Shown: positions 49,953-61,255, counted from the first letter of the stretch. The stretch: 64,000 nt of DNA from Betaproteobacteria bacterium Ga0077526 (GCA_001464765.1 LNDV01000018.1:1-64000), one strand, 5' to 3'. Numbers and translations: made by a program. Notes: generated by a model not told the origin, from the sequence alone.

Positions 49953-50004
49953 GCTTCCCTCCTTCGTCGTGCGCGACGCCCAGGCCGGTCCCGCCGCGAT
50001 TCCG

Positions 50005-50316
50005 TCACGTGCGGCTGATGCATCGGCCCCGCTCTTCCAGCCAGTAAACGACATTGCCGACGATGGCGATGCTTCCGGAGACCACCGCGCTGCTTGCCGA
50101 AATCGCCCCGATGACAACCAGCATGCCAAGGCAGTGGTCCCCTCCACCGCAGTTGCCGATATAGCTCATCTGCTGTGCCTCGAGTTCCACATGCCTGGTG
50201 ACGATCTGGCACTTCGCGTCGAAGTCGGTGGTCGTCTTCGGCAGGAAGAGGCACCCGCACAGCGTCACTCCCGCCACCAGGCAGACCGCGACATGGCGCA
50301 GGCGATGATGCAGCAT
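50005..50316 (-). CDS. Small putative lipoprotein with a membrane-spanning C-terminal half
   Basis: 103 residues from the ATG at 50316. Signal with lipobox-like TLCGC near residue 19 to 23. The mature part has Cys residues in DAKCQ and NCGGGDHCLG and a long hydrophobic segment MLVVIGAISASSAVVSGSIAIV. No family recognised. Confidence 0.6.
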   Translation of the reverse strand: MLHHRLRHVAVCLVAGVTLCGCLFLPKTTTDFDAKCQIVTRHVELEAQQMSYIGNCGGGDHCLGMLVVIGAISASSAVVSGSIAIVGNVVYWLEERGRCISRT

Positions 50317-50387
50317 CGGCCTTGAAGCGACGGCATGTGTTCCGTACGAGCCAGGCCTGACCGCGGATAGCATGTCCCGTGAAGGAA

Positions 50388-50816
50388 CTATCTGGAGGGA
50401 GACATCTGCGGCGGCGCCGGCTGCCGTTCGACACGCTCCAGCGCAGCATCGAGACAGGCCCATTCAGGCGCGCTCGCGGACCAGATGTTGATCGTCGGTC
50501 GGACGCAGGATGGGTCTTCCAGATTGCCTACACGAACCACCGTGAGATGCGGTCGCGCGGAGGAACTCGCGAACAGGTGGGAGCCGCAGACCGGACAGAA
50601 GCGGCGCAACACCTGGTTTCCGCTGTCTGCCGCGCTAGTGAAATCCCGCAGTTCGCCGGATACCTCGATCGCCTCGGTCGGTACCGTCACGTTCACGGTG
50701 CCATTGGCGGCAATGTGCTGGCAGTCACGACACCAGCAGACACGAGTCGCGACCGGCTCGGCAGCGACGCGGAAACGCACGGCGCCGCAGAGGCACTTTC
50801 CGGCGAGGTCGGTCAT
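50388..50816 (-). CDS. GFA (CENP-V/GFA) family zinc protein
   Basis: 142 residues from the ATG at 50816. Zinc-binding Cys motifs are CLCGAVRF, CWCRDCQ and FCPVCGSHLF, as in the glutathione-dependent formaldehyde-activating (Gfa) fold. Family members bind glutathione adducts; the true substrate is usually unknown. It stands alone on the minus strand between small genes. Confidence 0.88.
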   Translation of the reverse strand: MTDLAGKCLCGAVRFRVAAEPVATRVCWCRDCQHIAANGTVNVTVPTEAIEVSGELRDFTSAADSGNQVLRRFCPVCGSHLFASSSARPHLTVVRVGNLEDPSCVRPTINIWSASAPEWACLDAALERVERQPAPPQMSPSR

Positions 50817-50921
50817 CGGGGTTCCTTGAGGTCGTTCTCGATGGCACAACCGTAGCACGAGAAGCGGACCCGATCCTCCCGAACGGCAGCGCGCCGGGCT
50901 TCGAACACCGCCCTGCCGCCG

Positions 50922-51374
50922 TCAAAGCAGTCGATAGACCTTCAGACACACCTGCCGTGCCCGTCGTTCGGCAGTCGCGATGGCGATCGTGCGGTTCAGC
51001 CAGTCGAGTTCGGTCGCGCCAGTCTCGAATCGCATCACGGTGCGGAAGAAGTAGCTGGACGGGTCCACCGTTTCGCCGCGCGCCAATGCGGCGAGCACCT
51101 CGCCCGGACCGTAGCGATATCCCTGGCTCACCACGCGGACTACCGCGCCGCCGGCCTCTTTCAGCGCATAGCGCGCGTCGATGTCCAGCACGCCGTCCTT
51201 GCGAACGATCTGCCAGTCCGTGCCAGGCAGGACCTCGCCCCGCAAACCCGATCCTTCGAACGTGCCACCCAGAATGCTCACCATGCGGCGTTCACCCAGC
51301 GGGCCGTGGCCCAGGGTGACGACCTCACCCACGTCCACGTCGACGTTCATCAGGAAGTCGAACGCAGGCGTCAC
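50922..51374 (-). CDS. DUF3237-family protein
   Basis: 150 residues from a GTG at 51374; an ATG eight codons on is possible. Family features: NVDVDVGEVVTLGHGPLGER, SILGGTFEGSGLRGEVLPG, and DWQIVRKDGVLDIDARYAL. DUF3237 proteins are small beta-barrel proteins of unknown function, common in soil and aromatic-degrading bacteria. No operon partner is evident. Confidence 0.85.
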   Translation of the reverse strand: MTPAFDFLMNVDVDVGEVVTLGHGPLGERRMVSILGGTFEGSGLRGEVLPGTDWQIVRKDGVLDIDARYALKEAGGAVVRVVSQGYRYGPGEVLAALARGETVDPSSYFFRTVMRFETGATELDWLNRTIAIATAERRARQVCLKVYRLL

Positions 51375-51484
51375 GTCACGCGCCTTCCGGATCGAGTGAA
51401 GTCACCTTCTTTAGGGGGAACACGTCACCGCCGCGTTCCCGTTGCGAGCGATCGAGCCAGCGACCCGGCGTGCCGAGCCAGACA

Positions 51485-52294
51485 TCAGCCGCGGCGTCGA
51501 CGAGCTGCCCAACCCGTCAGCCCCAACCCGGCTGCGAGCAGCGCCCAGGTCCCGGGTTCGGGAATTGGCGCGGTCTGCGAGAGGCCGGTCGGGTCCGTGA
51601 ACGCCATGTTCACGGTGTTGTAGGCATCGCCGTAGGTGCCATTACGGCCAGTCGCGATGAGCGTCGCCCAGACATAGAACAGATCGCCTGCCTGCAAGTC
51701 GGTGACCGTGATCGTGCCCGTGGCCGTCTGCGGTGTGCCATCCGCCAGCAGATCAACGGTGATCCTGTCGACGAGTTCGAGGTCCCCGGTGAGCGGAATC
51801 ACCTCGAAGAACATGGTCGCAGCGTCGCTCGTATAGAAGAAATCCGACGTAGGATCGGTATCGCGGAAGATCGCCACCGTGGCGATGGCGGAACGGGTCG
51901 CCTGTCCGGTGAGCACGACTTCGAGCGTGTAGTCGAGCAACCCGCCGGGACCCACGTAGAACCCCTGGAGCGTTCCGGCCTCGGCAGAAACTTCGGAACT
52001 GCCGATCGAGTACGCCTCCGCCCTCAGGACGGGCAGTGACGAGGGCCCGGTCAGGGTGGCCTCTGCCTGCCCGTTTCCATCGGCATTGGAGGCCGATGAA
52101 TAACTGTTGGTGACGTTTGTACCGCCGTCCGTGTCGAACAGAAAGCGCCCGCCAGGCCCGCCGCAGAAACTCGGACATGGCGCGATGATGCCGACACCGG
52201 TCTTCGCCGCGTACTGGACCTGGGCGAGCGCCTGGGGAGCAGTCACTGCCGCGCCGATGAGCGCGATGACGGGAAAAACCCGGGCGAGGTTCAT
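51485..52294 (-). CDS. PEP-CTERM sorting-domain protein
   Basis: 269 residues from the ATG at 52294, preceded by AGGAG 8 nt upstream. Signal peptide VIALIGAAVTAPQALA. The beta-rich body has a CPSFCGGPGG cysteine pair, and the C-terminus reads PIPEPGTWALLAAGLGLTGWAA plus RRRR. It is the third PEP-CTERM protein of the window but has no riboswitch and lies about 15 kb from the other two. Exported and presumably processed by an exosortase; function unknown. Confidence 0.88.
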   Translation of the reverse strand: MNLARVFPVIALIGAAVTAPQALAQVQYAAKTGVGIIAPCPSFCGGPGGRFLFDTDGGTNVTNSYSSASNADGNGQAEATLTGPSSLPVLRAEAYSIGSSEVSAEAGTLQGFYVGPGGLLDYTLEVVLTGQATRSAIATVAIFRDTDPTSDFFYTSDAATMFFEVIPLTGDLELVDRITVDLLADGTPQTATGTITVTDLQAGDLFYVWATLIATGRNGTYGDAYNTVNMAFTDPTGLSQTAPIPEPGTWALLAAGLGLTGWAARRRRG

Positions 52295-52460
52295 GGAGAT
52301 CTCCTGTTGTGTGAGGTTTCCCGGACTGTCGCTCCGCGGGGCGGGTGGCGTCAAGGGCCAACCTTCGCTGAGAACACCGCACCACGCGCCGCGACAGCTG
52401 CACGTGGGAGGATGCGCATCCATCGGGCACCGGTCCGTCCCCCCTCACAGCCCACAGGTA

Positions 52461-52904
52461 CTACTCGGACTCGGGAAGCTTCTCGATCTGGCGCACCAGG
52501 GACATCAGCTGCTTGTGCAGCTTGTCGAACTTGGCATGCTCCCGCTTCCACTTGGCGTGCCTCGCACCCATCTCCTTATGCTGCGCAGACAGGTCCGGCG
52601 TGGCGGAGCCACCATCCAAGGCAGCCGCGTGGGCCTTGATCGCCTCCTCGTGGTTGCGGATGTCGGACTCATGGCTCTCAATCACCGTGTCGTGGCCTGC
52701 CACCAGGGAGCCCAGCTTCTTCACCGCGGCCTCGATCCGGTCGTGATCCCGGTGCAGCGCCTTGTGGGTAGACATCCAGGTTTCGTGATCCTTGGTCCAG
52801 GTGCGGTGTTCCCGCTTCATGGCGGCGACATCTTCCGCCTGGGCCGTCGAGGAAAGGGCAACTCCGACAGCCAGAAGAAAGGAAAGGCAGAGGTGCGACT
52901 TCAT
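52461..52904 (-). CDS. Periplasmic helical protein with heptad-spaced histidines
   Basis: 147 residues from the ATG at 52904, preceded by AGGAG. Signal peptide LSFLLAVGVALSSTAQA. The mature part is almost wholly charged helix with histidines about every seven residues: EHRTWTKDHETWMSTH, HRDHD, GHD, SHE, NHEE, AHAA, QHKE, RHAK, EHAK and LHKQ. It looks like a coiled coil with a histidine stripe that could bind metal ions. No family recognised. Metal binding is inference. Confidence 0.75.
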   Translation of the reverse strand: MKSHLCLSFLLAVGVALSSTAQAEDVAAMKREHRTWTKDHETWMSTHKALHRDHDRIEAAVKKLGSLVAGHDTVIESHESDIRNHEEAIKAHAAALDGGSATPDLSAQHKEMGARHAKWKREHAKFDKLHKQLMSLVRQIEKLPESE

Positions 52905-53045
52905 TTTGTCTCCTGAAATGGAAGGAATCTGCGCACCCCGTGCACTCACGGGATGCGCATGGCCCAGGATAACTTATGCGACTTTGTTGTGCTTGCGCCA
53001 TGTCAACGCGACACCGCCCATGGCACCGCACCTGCCCCGCAAGGA

Positions 53046-53068
53046 AGCCGGGCCCTGATGCCCGGCTT
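53046..53068 (-). terminator. Terminator hairpin after the outer-membrane protein gene
   Basis: AAGCCGGGC and GCCCGGCTT (9-bp perfect stem starting at 53045, 6-base loop) lie 10 bp past the stop of the minus-strand gene. A short TTCC follows on that strand. Good terminator shape, weak T-tract. Confidence 0.6.
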
Positions 53069-53077
53069 GCACACCCG

Positions 53078-53623
53078 TCAGAAGTTCACGCCCACCTTGG
53101 CGCCCACTGCCCAGTGATCGTAGTCCAGCCCGCCGCGTGAGCTTGTCTCGTGGTAACGGACATCCGCGCCGAGGAACAGCATGCCGGCCCGGTAATTCAC
53201 GCCCGCGGCCAGGCCGATGCCGAAGAGATTCTTCTCGGCAGTTCCCGCGTTCACATCGAACAGGCCGAGGCTCGGACCGACTCCGACCGACAACCCTCCG
53301 TCCAGCGGTATCGTGTAGCGCGGTGACAATTCGAACGCATTGACGTCCGTGCCCTTGTCGTCGGAACGGCTCAGGTTGAGGTGCGTGCGCATGCGACCGT
53401 CCGGATCCTGCAGCAGCAGGCACTTGAAGTTGAAGTCGAGCCCGTAGGCGTTGACGGCGCTCCCGTTTGTCGGGTCGACCCGGTTGAGCGTGAGCGCAAG
53501 GGTGGGCTCGAGCTTGAAGTCGGGATCGGAGACGATCGGCAGGATCTTCCAGCCTTCGGCCGAGGCGCCGAAGGAAGTCATCGCCAGGGCGGCAAGGGCG
53601 AGCGCTTTGGTCAGATGGGTCAT
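53078..53623 (-). CDS. Outer-membrane beta-barrel protein
   Basis: 181 residues with signal peptide ALALAALAMTSFGASA. Amphipathic beta strands alternate through the mature part (LEPTLALTLNRV, YGLDFNFKCLLL, LSVGVGPSLGLFDV, GIGLAAGVNYRAGMLFLGADVRY), ending in Phe (WAVGAKVGVNF), the usual barrel-assembly signal. This is a small 8-stranded-type porin or OmpW/OmpA-like barrel; function unknown. Confidence 0.75.
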   Translation of the reverse strand: MTHLTKALALAALAMTSFGASAEGWKILPIVSDPDFKLEPTLALTLNRVDPTNGSAVNAYGLDFNFKCLLLQDPDGRMRTHLNLSRSDDKGTDVNAFELSPRYTIPLDGGLSVGVGPSLGLFDVNAGTAEKNLFGIGLAAGVNYRAGMLFLGADVRYHETSSRGGLDYDHWAVGAKVGVNF

Positions 53624-53897
53624 GTTCTCTCCACGGATACGGGTGTGATGTGTGGAGACGACTGTATCCCCGGCCCGGACGAGGGTCTGTGACCGGCGTC
53701 ACGCAGCCCCGGCGCCAGGCTCCGCGGGGGACCCTGGGCAGTTAGGGTAATCTCCGTGCCCACGCGCCGGCTGCGCTGGGGAAACCCCCTCGGGCCGGCC
53801 TGCCCGGACCGGGCGAGAACGCCGCGCACGAGGCAGAAGCTGCCCTTCCGGGCGGGCTCGCCAGCCAGCACACCAACGATCCAACGGAGGATTCGCC

Positions 53898-55766
53898 ATG
53901 AGTACCAGAAGAGTCGTTTTGTTCGACAACAATCCCGGCCGCAACGCGCAGACCGTCGGTATCGCCCGGGAACTCGGCACGGACATCGAGCTCATCCACG
54001 AGCCGTCGGTCGGGGTGGTCGGCAACAAGGGCGACTCGCAGTGCTACATCGGCGTGCAGCGCAAGGTGGAGGCCATCCACGAGTGTCTGCTCGGCAGCAT
54101 CGGCCGCGGCAACGGCAAGATGGCCGTACGCCTGGTGCAGCCGGAATACACCATCGCCACGTCGGACGGCATGCGCAACGGTACGCGCGAGATGCGCTAC
54201 TCGCTCATCGGCCGGGAGATCACGCACGATGCCCTCAGCCAGCACCTGAGCGCGAGCGGCCTCGAAGGCGCCATCGCCGTCGTCGCCTGCGACAAGCCGC
54301 CCGTCGGCACGCTGGCAGCCCTGCTGGAACACGATCGCCCGGCGATCATCATGTCCGACGGCCCCATCCGTCCGGGCATCGATTCCGCCACGCACGAACC
54401 CATCGACATCATCACCGGCTTTCAGGCTGCGGGCAGTCCGGACGAAGCCTTCAAGAAGCGCATCGCCTGCGAGGCGTGCCCGGGCTACGGCAGCTGCGGC
54501 GGCATGTTCACCTACAACACGATGCAGACCTTCATCGGTGTTGTCGGGCTCGAGCCGCTGCACATGATTTCGCCGCCCTCCGACGATCCGCGCCGGATGA
54601 CCGAGTTTCCCGCGGAGCTCGTGGGTTACCTGAAGGCGATGATGGCGAAGGACCTCTCGCCGCGGAAGATCGTGAGCCGTGATTCGATCCGCAACGCGAT
54701 GATCGTCGCGATGGCGGTGGGCGGCTCCACGAACGTCGTGCTGCACGCGCCCGAAATCGCCCGCGCTGCCGGCTTCGCCGACTTCTACCGCGACATCATG
54801 TCGCCCGAGGAATTCAACCACCTGTCCCAGAACGTCGTCCCGGTGCTCGTGAATGCGCGCCCCTTCGGCAAGTACTCGATGGTCGACATCGACGCCAAGG
54901 GCGGCATGCAGGTCATCGTGAAGGAACTGCTCGACGCCGGCATGCTGAATGGCGACACCATGACCTGCACGGGGGAAACCCTCGCACAGCAGATCGCGCG
55001 CTTGAATCCGCCCGCGCCCGACGGCGACGTCATCTACAGCGTGGCGAAGCCTTACAAGCCCACGGGCGGGCTGCGTCTGCTGGGTGGCAACGTGTCTCCG
55101 GACTTCAGTGCCGTGCTCAAGCTCGCAGGGGTCGAGGGCGGGTTGGAGAACAACGTGTTCATCGGCAAGGCGCGCGTGTTCGAGGGCGAAGCTGCTCTGC
55201 TCGAAACCCTGGCCAAGCAGCCGGAGGTCTTCCAGAACCACGACATGGTGATCGTCCGGTACGAAGGCCCGAGCGGCGCTCCCGGCATGCCCGAGATGCT
55301 GGATTCCACCTCGCGCATCACCACGCTCTGTCGCGAGAAGGGCATCGTGGTCGGCCTCATGACCGACGCGCGGTTCTCGGGTGGCTCCGTCGGTCTGGTG
55401 ATCGGCCACGTCGGACCGGAAGCCGCCCTGGGCGGCCCGATCGCCTACATCGAGGACGGCGACGAGATTCGCGTCGACCTCAACACCAACGAGCTCAACT
55501 GCCCGGCCCTTGCGAACGCGGCCACGCTCGGTGCCCGCAAGGCTGCCTGGCAGAAGATCGTGGACGCCAATGGCGGCACGCACCCGAACGTGGGCGTGGC
55601 GGACACCCGCCTGCTGCACCGGATGCGCCGTTCTGCCGTCACGGCCGTGTACGGGGCAGGCATCCACCCCGATCGCGTGCTCTGGGTGAAGGCCCCGCGG
55701 GAAGCGGCCAAGTCTGGCTTCGTGCCGTCGAACAAGTTCAAGCCGGGGTCTGGCAAGGCGTTTTGA
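53898..55766 (+). CDS. IlvD/Edd-family dehydratase
   Basis: 622 residues. Fe-S ligand cysteines are kept: C49 (NKGDSQCYIG), C131 (VACDKPPVG) and C200 (GSCGGMFTYNTM), with SDGMRNGTREMRYSL and AVGGSTNVVLH. The C-terminal part has DARFSGGSVGLVIGHVGPEAALGGPIA. Known members dehydrate dihydroxyacids (branched amino acids), 6-phosphogluconate or sugar acids. The N-terminus and the TRLLHRMRR-SAVTAVYGAG end differ from housekeeping IlvD, so a sugar-acid or other dihydroxyacid substrate is possible. No Ilv neighbours are present. Confidence 0.85.
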   Translation: MSTRRVVLFDNNPGRNAQTVGIARELGTDIELIHEPSVGVVGNKGDSQCYIGVQRKVEAIHECLLGSIGRGNGKMAVRLVQPEYTIATSDGMRNGTREMRYSLIGREITHDALSQHLSASGLEGAIAVVACDKPPVGTLAALLEHDRPAIIMSDGPIRPGIDSATHEPIDIITGFQAAGSPDEAFKKRIACEACPGYGSCGGMFTYNTMQTFIGVVGLEPLHMISPPSDDPRRMTEFPAELVGYLKAMMAKDLSPRKIVSRDSIRNAMIVAMAVGGSTNVVLHAPEIARAAGFADFYRDIMSPEEFNHLSQNVVPVLVNARPFGKYSMVDIDAKGGMQVIVKELLDAGMLNGDTMTCTGETLAQQIARLNPPAPDGDVIYSVAKPYKPTGGLRLLGGNVSPDFSAVLKLAGVEGGLENNVFIGKARVFEGEAALLETLAKQPEVFQNHDMVIVRYEGPSGAPGMPEMLDSTSRITTLCREKGIVVGLMTDARFSGGSVGLVIGHVGPEAALGGPIAYIEDGDEIRVDLNTNELNCPALANAATLGARKAAWQKIVDANGGTHPNVGVADTRLLHRMRRSAVTAVYGAGIHPDRVLWVKAPREAAKSGFVPSNKFKPGSGKAF

Positions 55767-55772
55767 CGGTGT

Positions 55773-56096
55773 CCCCGGAGTCGCGCCTTGCGGCGCTAGT
55801 CCGGGCTACGCGACGACCGAGTAGCCCGGACGAGTGGGCGTCAGCCCCGACTCTGGGATGTGGTGCGTGCAACCGCCGACGACTCCCCCGGAGTCGCGCC
55901 TTGTGGCGCTCGTCCGGGCTACGCGACGACCGAGTAGCCCGGACGCGTGGGCGTCAGCCCCGACTCCGGGATGTGGTGCATGCGACCGCCGACGACTCCC
56001 CCGGAGTCGCGCCTTGCGGCGCTCGTCCAGGCTACGCCACGACCGAGTAGCCCGGACGAGGGGCGCAAGCCCCGACTCCGGGAGCGTCCTGCCCCT
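55773..56096. repeat. Tandem REP-like array, 113-bp period
   Basis: Three units starting at 55773, 55886 and 55999, exactly 113 bp apart; the last is incomplete. Each contains CCCCGGAGTCGCGCC, CTCGTCCGGGCTACGCGACG, GAGTAGCCCGGACGAG and GACTCCGGGA, which are mutually inverted. The array fills the gap between the converging dehydratase and cheB genes. Same family as the arrays at 30383-30738, 48330-48425 and 25937-26060. Confidence 0.88.
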
Positions 56097-56113
56097 CGGC
56101 CCGACGACGGCCC

Positions 56114-57694
<1,581 letters not shown>

Positions 57695-57702
<8 letters not shown>

Positions 57703-58522
57703 CCGCAGCCTTGCGATAGATGGCCGGGGCGATGGGCGCCAGGTCCTCGAAGACGCCGTTCAACGTCTCGGAATGCCCGATGAGGAAGTGCCCCGAAGGC
57801 GCGAGTGTGTCGATCAGCCTGCTGACCACCGATCGCTTCGTCTCGTTGTCGAAGTAGATCATCACATTGCGCAGGAAGATCATGTCGAAGGTGCCGACGT
57901 TCGGCAGCGGCTGCGTGAGGTTGACCTGCTCGAAGCGCACGCGTTCGCGCAAGCTGCCGTTGATGAGAAGGGTGCCCTCCTCGGGACCCACGCCCTTCAG
58001 GCAGAAACGGCGGAGGTAGTCCTTCGGCACGTTGGTCGCCCGCACCATCGGGAAGTGTCCGGTGCGCGCCTTCTCGAGCACGCGCGTACTGATGTCGGAC
58101 CCGAATATCTCCCAGGGTCGCTCTCCCAGGACGTCGGCCAGCAGCATGGCGATGCTGTAGGCCTCCTCCCCGGTCGACGCCGCGGCGCTCCATACGCGAA
58201 ACGGCGCCGAGGCGCTGCGGCGATCCGCCACACGTTCCCGCAACCGTTCACGCAGGAAATCGAAGTGCTTCGGCTCCCGGAAGAAGTAGGTTTCGTTGGT
58301 CGTGAGAAGATCCACCGCCATCTGGAGTTCGGCGGCTTCGCTCCCGCTGGTGATCAGCCGAAAATACTCGCCGAAGCTGTCCAGTGCCCGCGCCTGCAGC
58401 CGGCGGGAAAGCCGACTGCTGACCAGCACCTTCTTCGCATCCGACAGCTGGATGCCGGCGGTCTCGTGAATGAAGCGGCGAAAGCAGGAGAACTCCTGAT
58501 CCGAAATGGCGATGTCCGACAT
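57695..58522 (-). CDS. cheR: CheR, chemoreceptor methyltransferase
   Basis: 275 residues from the ATG at 58522, preceded by GGGAGA. N-terminal four-helix domain, then the SAM domain with TNETYFFREPKHFDFLRE, VWSAAASTGEEAYSIAM, IFGSDIST and FDMIFLRNVMIYF. It methylates receptor glutamates, presumably those of the MCP two genes upstream. Confidence 0.95.
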
Positions 58523-58531
58523 GCTCTCCCC

Positions 58532-59101
58532 TCACGCCGCCGCTGCGATCGGGTCGCCCACCGCCTCGGCACTCCCGCCACGCGAAGCCGCGCCGATCTC
58601 CTCGCTCGCCAGGACGCGGTTCGTATCCAGGATGATCACGAAGCGGCCACCGATCTTGCCCATGCCTCGGATGAGATCCGGGCGGAGCTTCGTGCCGAAG
58701 CTGGGAGGCGGTTCGATCTCCGAACCGGGAATCTCCAGCACCTCGTTCACGGCGTCCACGATGACGCCGATGTCCTGCTTGTCGTCCTGCGACTCCACCT
58801 CGACGATCACGATGCAGGTACGTCTCGTGGCCTCGCTGGGCTTGCGACCGAATCGGGTCGCCAGATCGAGCACCGGGACAACGGCCCCGCGAAGGTTGAT
58901 CACACCCCGGATGCACTCCGGCATCATCGGCACGGTCGTCAGACCGGAGAACTCGATGATCTCCTTGATGCGCAGGATGCCTATCGCAAAGGTCTCCCCG
59001 CCGATGACGAACGTGAGGTACTGCTGAGGTTCCTGCACTGCCGCGTGGGACGTGGGAACCCCTGCCGCGCCGCGTGGCGCGACCGTCGCTGATGTCTGCA
59101 T
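58532..59101 (-). CDS. cheW: CheW, chemotaxis coupling protein
   Basis: 189 residues. CheW domain from about residue 27: QYLTFVIGGETFAIGILRIKEI, MPECIRGVINLRGAVVPVLDL, and IVIVEVESQDDKQDIGVIVDAV. It links the MCP to CheA. It begins 14 bp after the MCP stop and has a slightly long Ala/Gly-rich tail at both ends. Confidence 0.95.
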   Translation of the reverse strand: MQTSATVAPRGAAGVPTSHAAVQEPQQYLTFVIGGETFAIGILRIKEIIEFSGLTTVPMMPECIRGVINLRGAVVPVLDLATRFGRKPSEATRRTCIVIVEVESQDDKQDIGVIVDAVNEVLEIPGSEIEPPPSFGTKLRPDLIRGMGKIGGRFVIILDTNRVLASEEIGAASRGGSAEAVGDPIAAAA

Positions 59102-59115
59102 GGTTTCGCCTCTGC

Positions 59116-61194
59116 TCAGAACCGCGTGAAGTGGGCAGGATCCGGCTCGTTCCTCGCCGACAGGGCGAGATTGCCGGCGACCCGAGGCGCAGCCGGACGT
59201 GCCACCGGTTTCGCCGCAGGCTTGGCGCGCAACGCCACGGGGTCCGACTCCGACTCGATACCGGTCTTGAAAAAGGCCACGGCACGCTCGAGCTGCTGGA
59301 CCTGGTCGCCCATCTCATGCGCGGTCGCGGCGAGTTCTTCGGAAGCTGCCGCGTTGGTCTGCGTCGCCTTGTTGAGCTGCATCATGGCCCCGTTGATCTG
59401 GTTGACGCCCGAGGACTGCTCCTCGGAAGCCGCCGTGATCTCCTGGACGAGGTCCGAGGTCTTGCGGATGTTCGGGACCATCTGCTCGAGCAGCTTGCCA
59501 GCCTTCTGCGCCAGTTCGACACTGCTGCCTGCCACCGAACTGATCTCCTGCGCCGCCACCTGGCTGCGCTCCGCGAGCTTGCGGACTTCGGCCGCCACCA
59601 CTGCGAATCCCTTGCCGTGCTCCCCGGCCCGCGCCGCCTCGATGGCCGCGTTCAGCGCCAGCAGGTTCGTCTGGTAGGCGATGTCGTCGATGATGCCGAT
59701 CTTCTGGGCGATGCTCTTCATGGCAGAGGCCGTCTCGGTCACCGCCTCGCCACCCTCGGCCGCTTCGGTGGCCGCCTTGGACGCGATGCCGTCGGTCACC
59801 TTCGCGCTCTCGGTGTTCTGGGAGATCGACGCTGTCATCTGCTCGAGCGAAGCGCTCGTCTCTTCGACGCTGGCCGCCTGCTCGCTTGCCGCCTGGGAGA
59901 GGGATTGCGAGGTTGCGCTCACCTGCTCGGACGCCGCCGCGATGGTCTGGACCACGGACCGCACATCCGTGATCGTTCCGCGCAGGGTGTCGATCGTGGC
60001 ATTGCACGCGTCCTTCATCTGACCGAACGTGCCGGCGTACTCGGTCGTGATGCGTTCGGTCAGGTAGCCCTGGGCCATGGCGGAGACGACGCGAACCACA
60101 TCGTTCATGCCGCCGAGGCACGTGTCGAGCAGTTCGTTGATGCTCTCCCCCAGCTCGCGCTGGCCGCCGTGCTTGTCGCTCACGTCGATGCGCTGCGTGA
60201 AGTCGCCGACACCGGCGGCCCGTGCCACATCCTTGGTCTGAGCGACAACGGCCGCGAGCGCCTCGGCCTCGTGCACCCGCTCCGTGATGTCCGTCGCGTA
60301 CTTGACGACCTTGAACGGCTTCCCGTTCATGTCGTAGATCGGGTTGTAGGACGCCTGGATCCAGATTTCCTTGCCGCCGCGGCCGAGCCGCTTGTACTGG
60401 CCGCTGTCGTACTCGCCGCGACCCAGCTTCTCCCAGAACAGGCGATACTCGGCGCTTGCCCGGTACTCAGGCTCGGCGAACATGCTGTGGTGCTGCCCGC
60501 GGATCTCGTCGAGCGTGTAGCCGACGGTCTTCAGGAAGTTGTCGTTCGCGTGCAGGATCTTCCCGTCCGTGGTGAACTCGATGACGGCCTGCGCCTTGCT
60601 GATCGCTGCCAGCTGGCCTTCGAAGTCCGCCTGCTGGAGCTTCTGTGCCGTGATGTCCGTCGCGTACTTGACGACCTTGAACGGCTTGCCCTTCTGGTCG
60701 AAGATCGGGTTGTACGACGCCTGGATCCAGACCTCCTTGCCGCCCTTCCCGACCCGCTTGTATTGCCCGGCGTCGTAGTCACCGCGCCCGAGCTTCTCCC
60801 AGAACATCCGGTACTCGAGGGTGTCGCGGTAAGAAGGCTCCACGAACAGACTGTGATGCTGTCCCTTGATCTCGTCGAGCGTGTAGCCGAGTGTCGTGAG
60901 GAAGTTGTCGTTCGCCGTCAGGATCCGGCCGTCCAGCGAGAATTCGATGACGGCCTGCGCCTTGTCGATCGCTGCGAGCTTTCCTTTCATGTCCATGAGG
61001 GTCGCGGAAGCCGCCTGGCTCACCGTGGTGCCGGCGCTCTTCGCGCTGGCTTTCGTCGTCTTGGCAGGGGCCGTCCTAGCTGACTTGGCCGCTTTCGCAG
61101 GCGCCGCCTTGGCGGTGGTCTTGCTCGCCGTCTTCTTGACGCTGCTGGACTTCGTGGCGGGGCGCTTCGTGCTTTCCTGCGACTTCGTCTTCAT
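59116..61194 (-). CDS. Soluble methyl-accepting chemotaxis protein with two PAS domains and an H1-like tail
   Basis: 692 residues from the ATG at 61194 (AGGAG upstream), with no transmembrane segment. Residues 1-55 are Lys/Ala/Ser/Thr-rich with about 13 Lys and one Glu, like histone H1 tails. Two closely similar PAS domains follow (~70-185 and ~195-305), each with NDNFL, GYTLDEIxGQHHS and WIQASYNPI. Then comes a HAMP-like linker and a signalling domain with [24 protein letters not shown] at the CheA/CheW-binding tip. It probably senses an internal cue such as redox state through a PAS cofactor (inference). Confidence 0.93.
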   Translation of the reverse strand: MKTKSQESTKRPATKSSSVKKTASKTTAKAAPAKAAKSARTAPAKTTKASAKSAGTTVSQAASATLMDMKGKLAAIDKAQAVIEFSLDGRILTANDNFLTTLGYTLDEIKGQHHSLFVEPSYRDTLEYRMFWEKLGRGDYDAGQYKRVGKGGKEVWIQASYNPIFDQKGKPFKVVKYATDITAQKLQQADFEGQLAAISKAQAVIEFTTDGKILHANDNFLKTVGYTLDEIRGQHHSMFAEPEYRASAEYRLFWEKLGRGEYDSGQYKRLGRGGKEIWIQASYNPIYDMNGKPFKVVKYATDITERVHEAEALAAVVAQTKDVARAAGVGDFTQRIDVSDKHGGQRELGESINELLDTCLGGMNDVVRVVSAMAQGYLTERITTEYAGTFGQMKDACNATIDTLRGTITDVRSVVQTIAAASEQVSATSQSLSQAASEQAASVEETSASLEQMTASISQNTESAKVTDGIASKAATEAAEGGEAVTETASAMKSIAQKIGIIDDIAYQTNLLALNAAIEAARAGEHGKGFAVVAAEVRKLAERSQVAAQEISSVAGSSVELAQKAGKLLEQMVPNIRKTSDLVQEITAASEEQSSGVNQINGAMMQLNKATQTNAAASEELAATAHEMGDQVQQLERAVAFFKTGIESESDPVALRAKPAAKPVARPAAPRVAGNLALSARNEPDPAHFTRF

Positions 61195-61255
61195 GGACTG
61201 CTCCTTTCTGCTTGCGATGATCAGATCCGCGGTTGTCTTGTGAACACCCGGGTTG

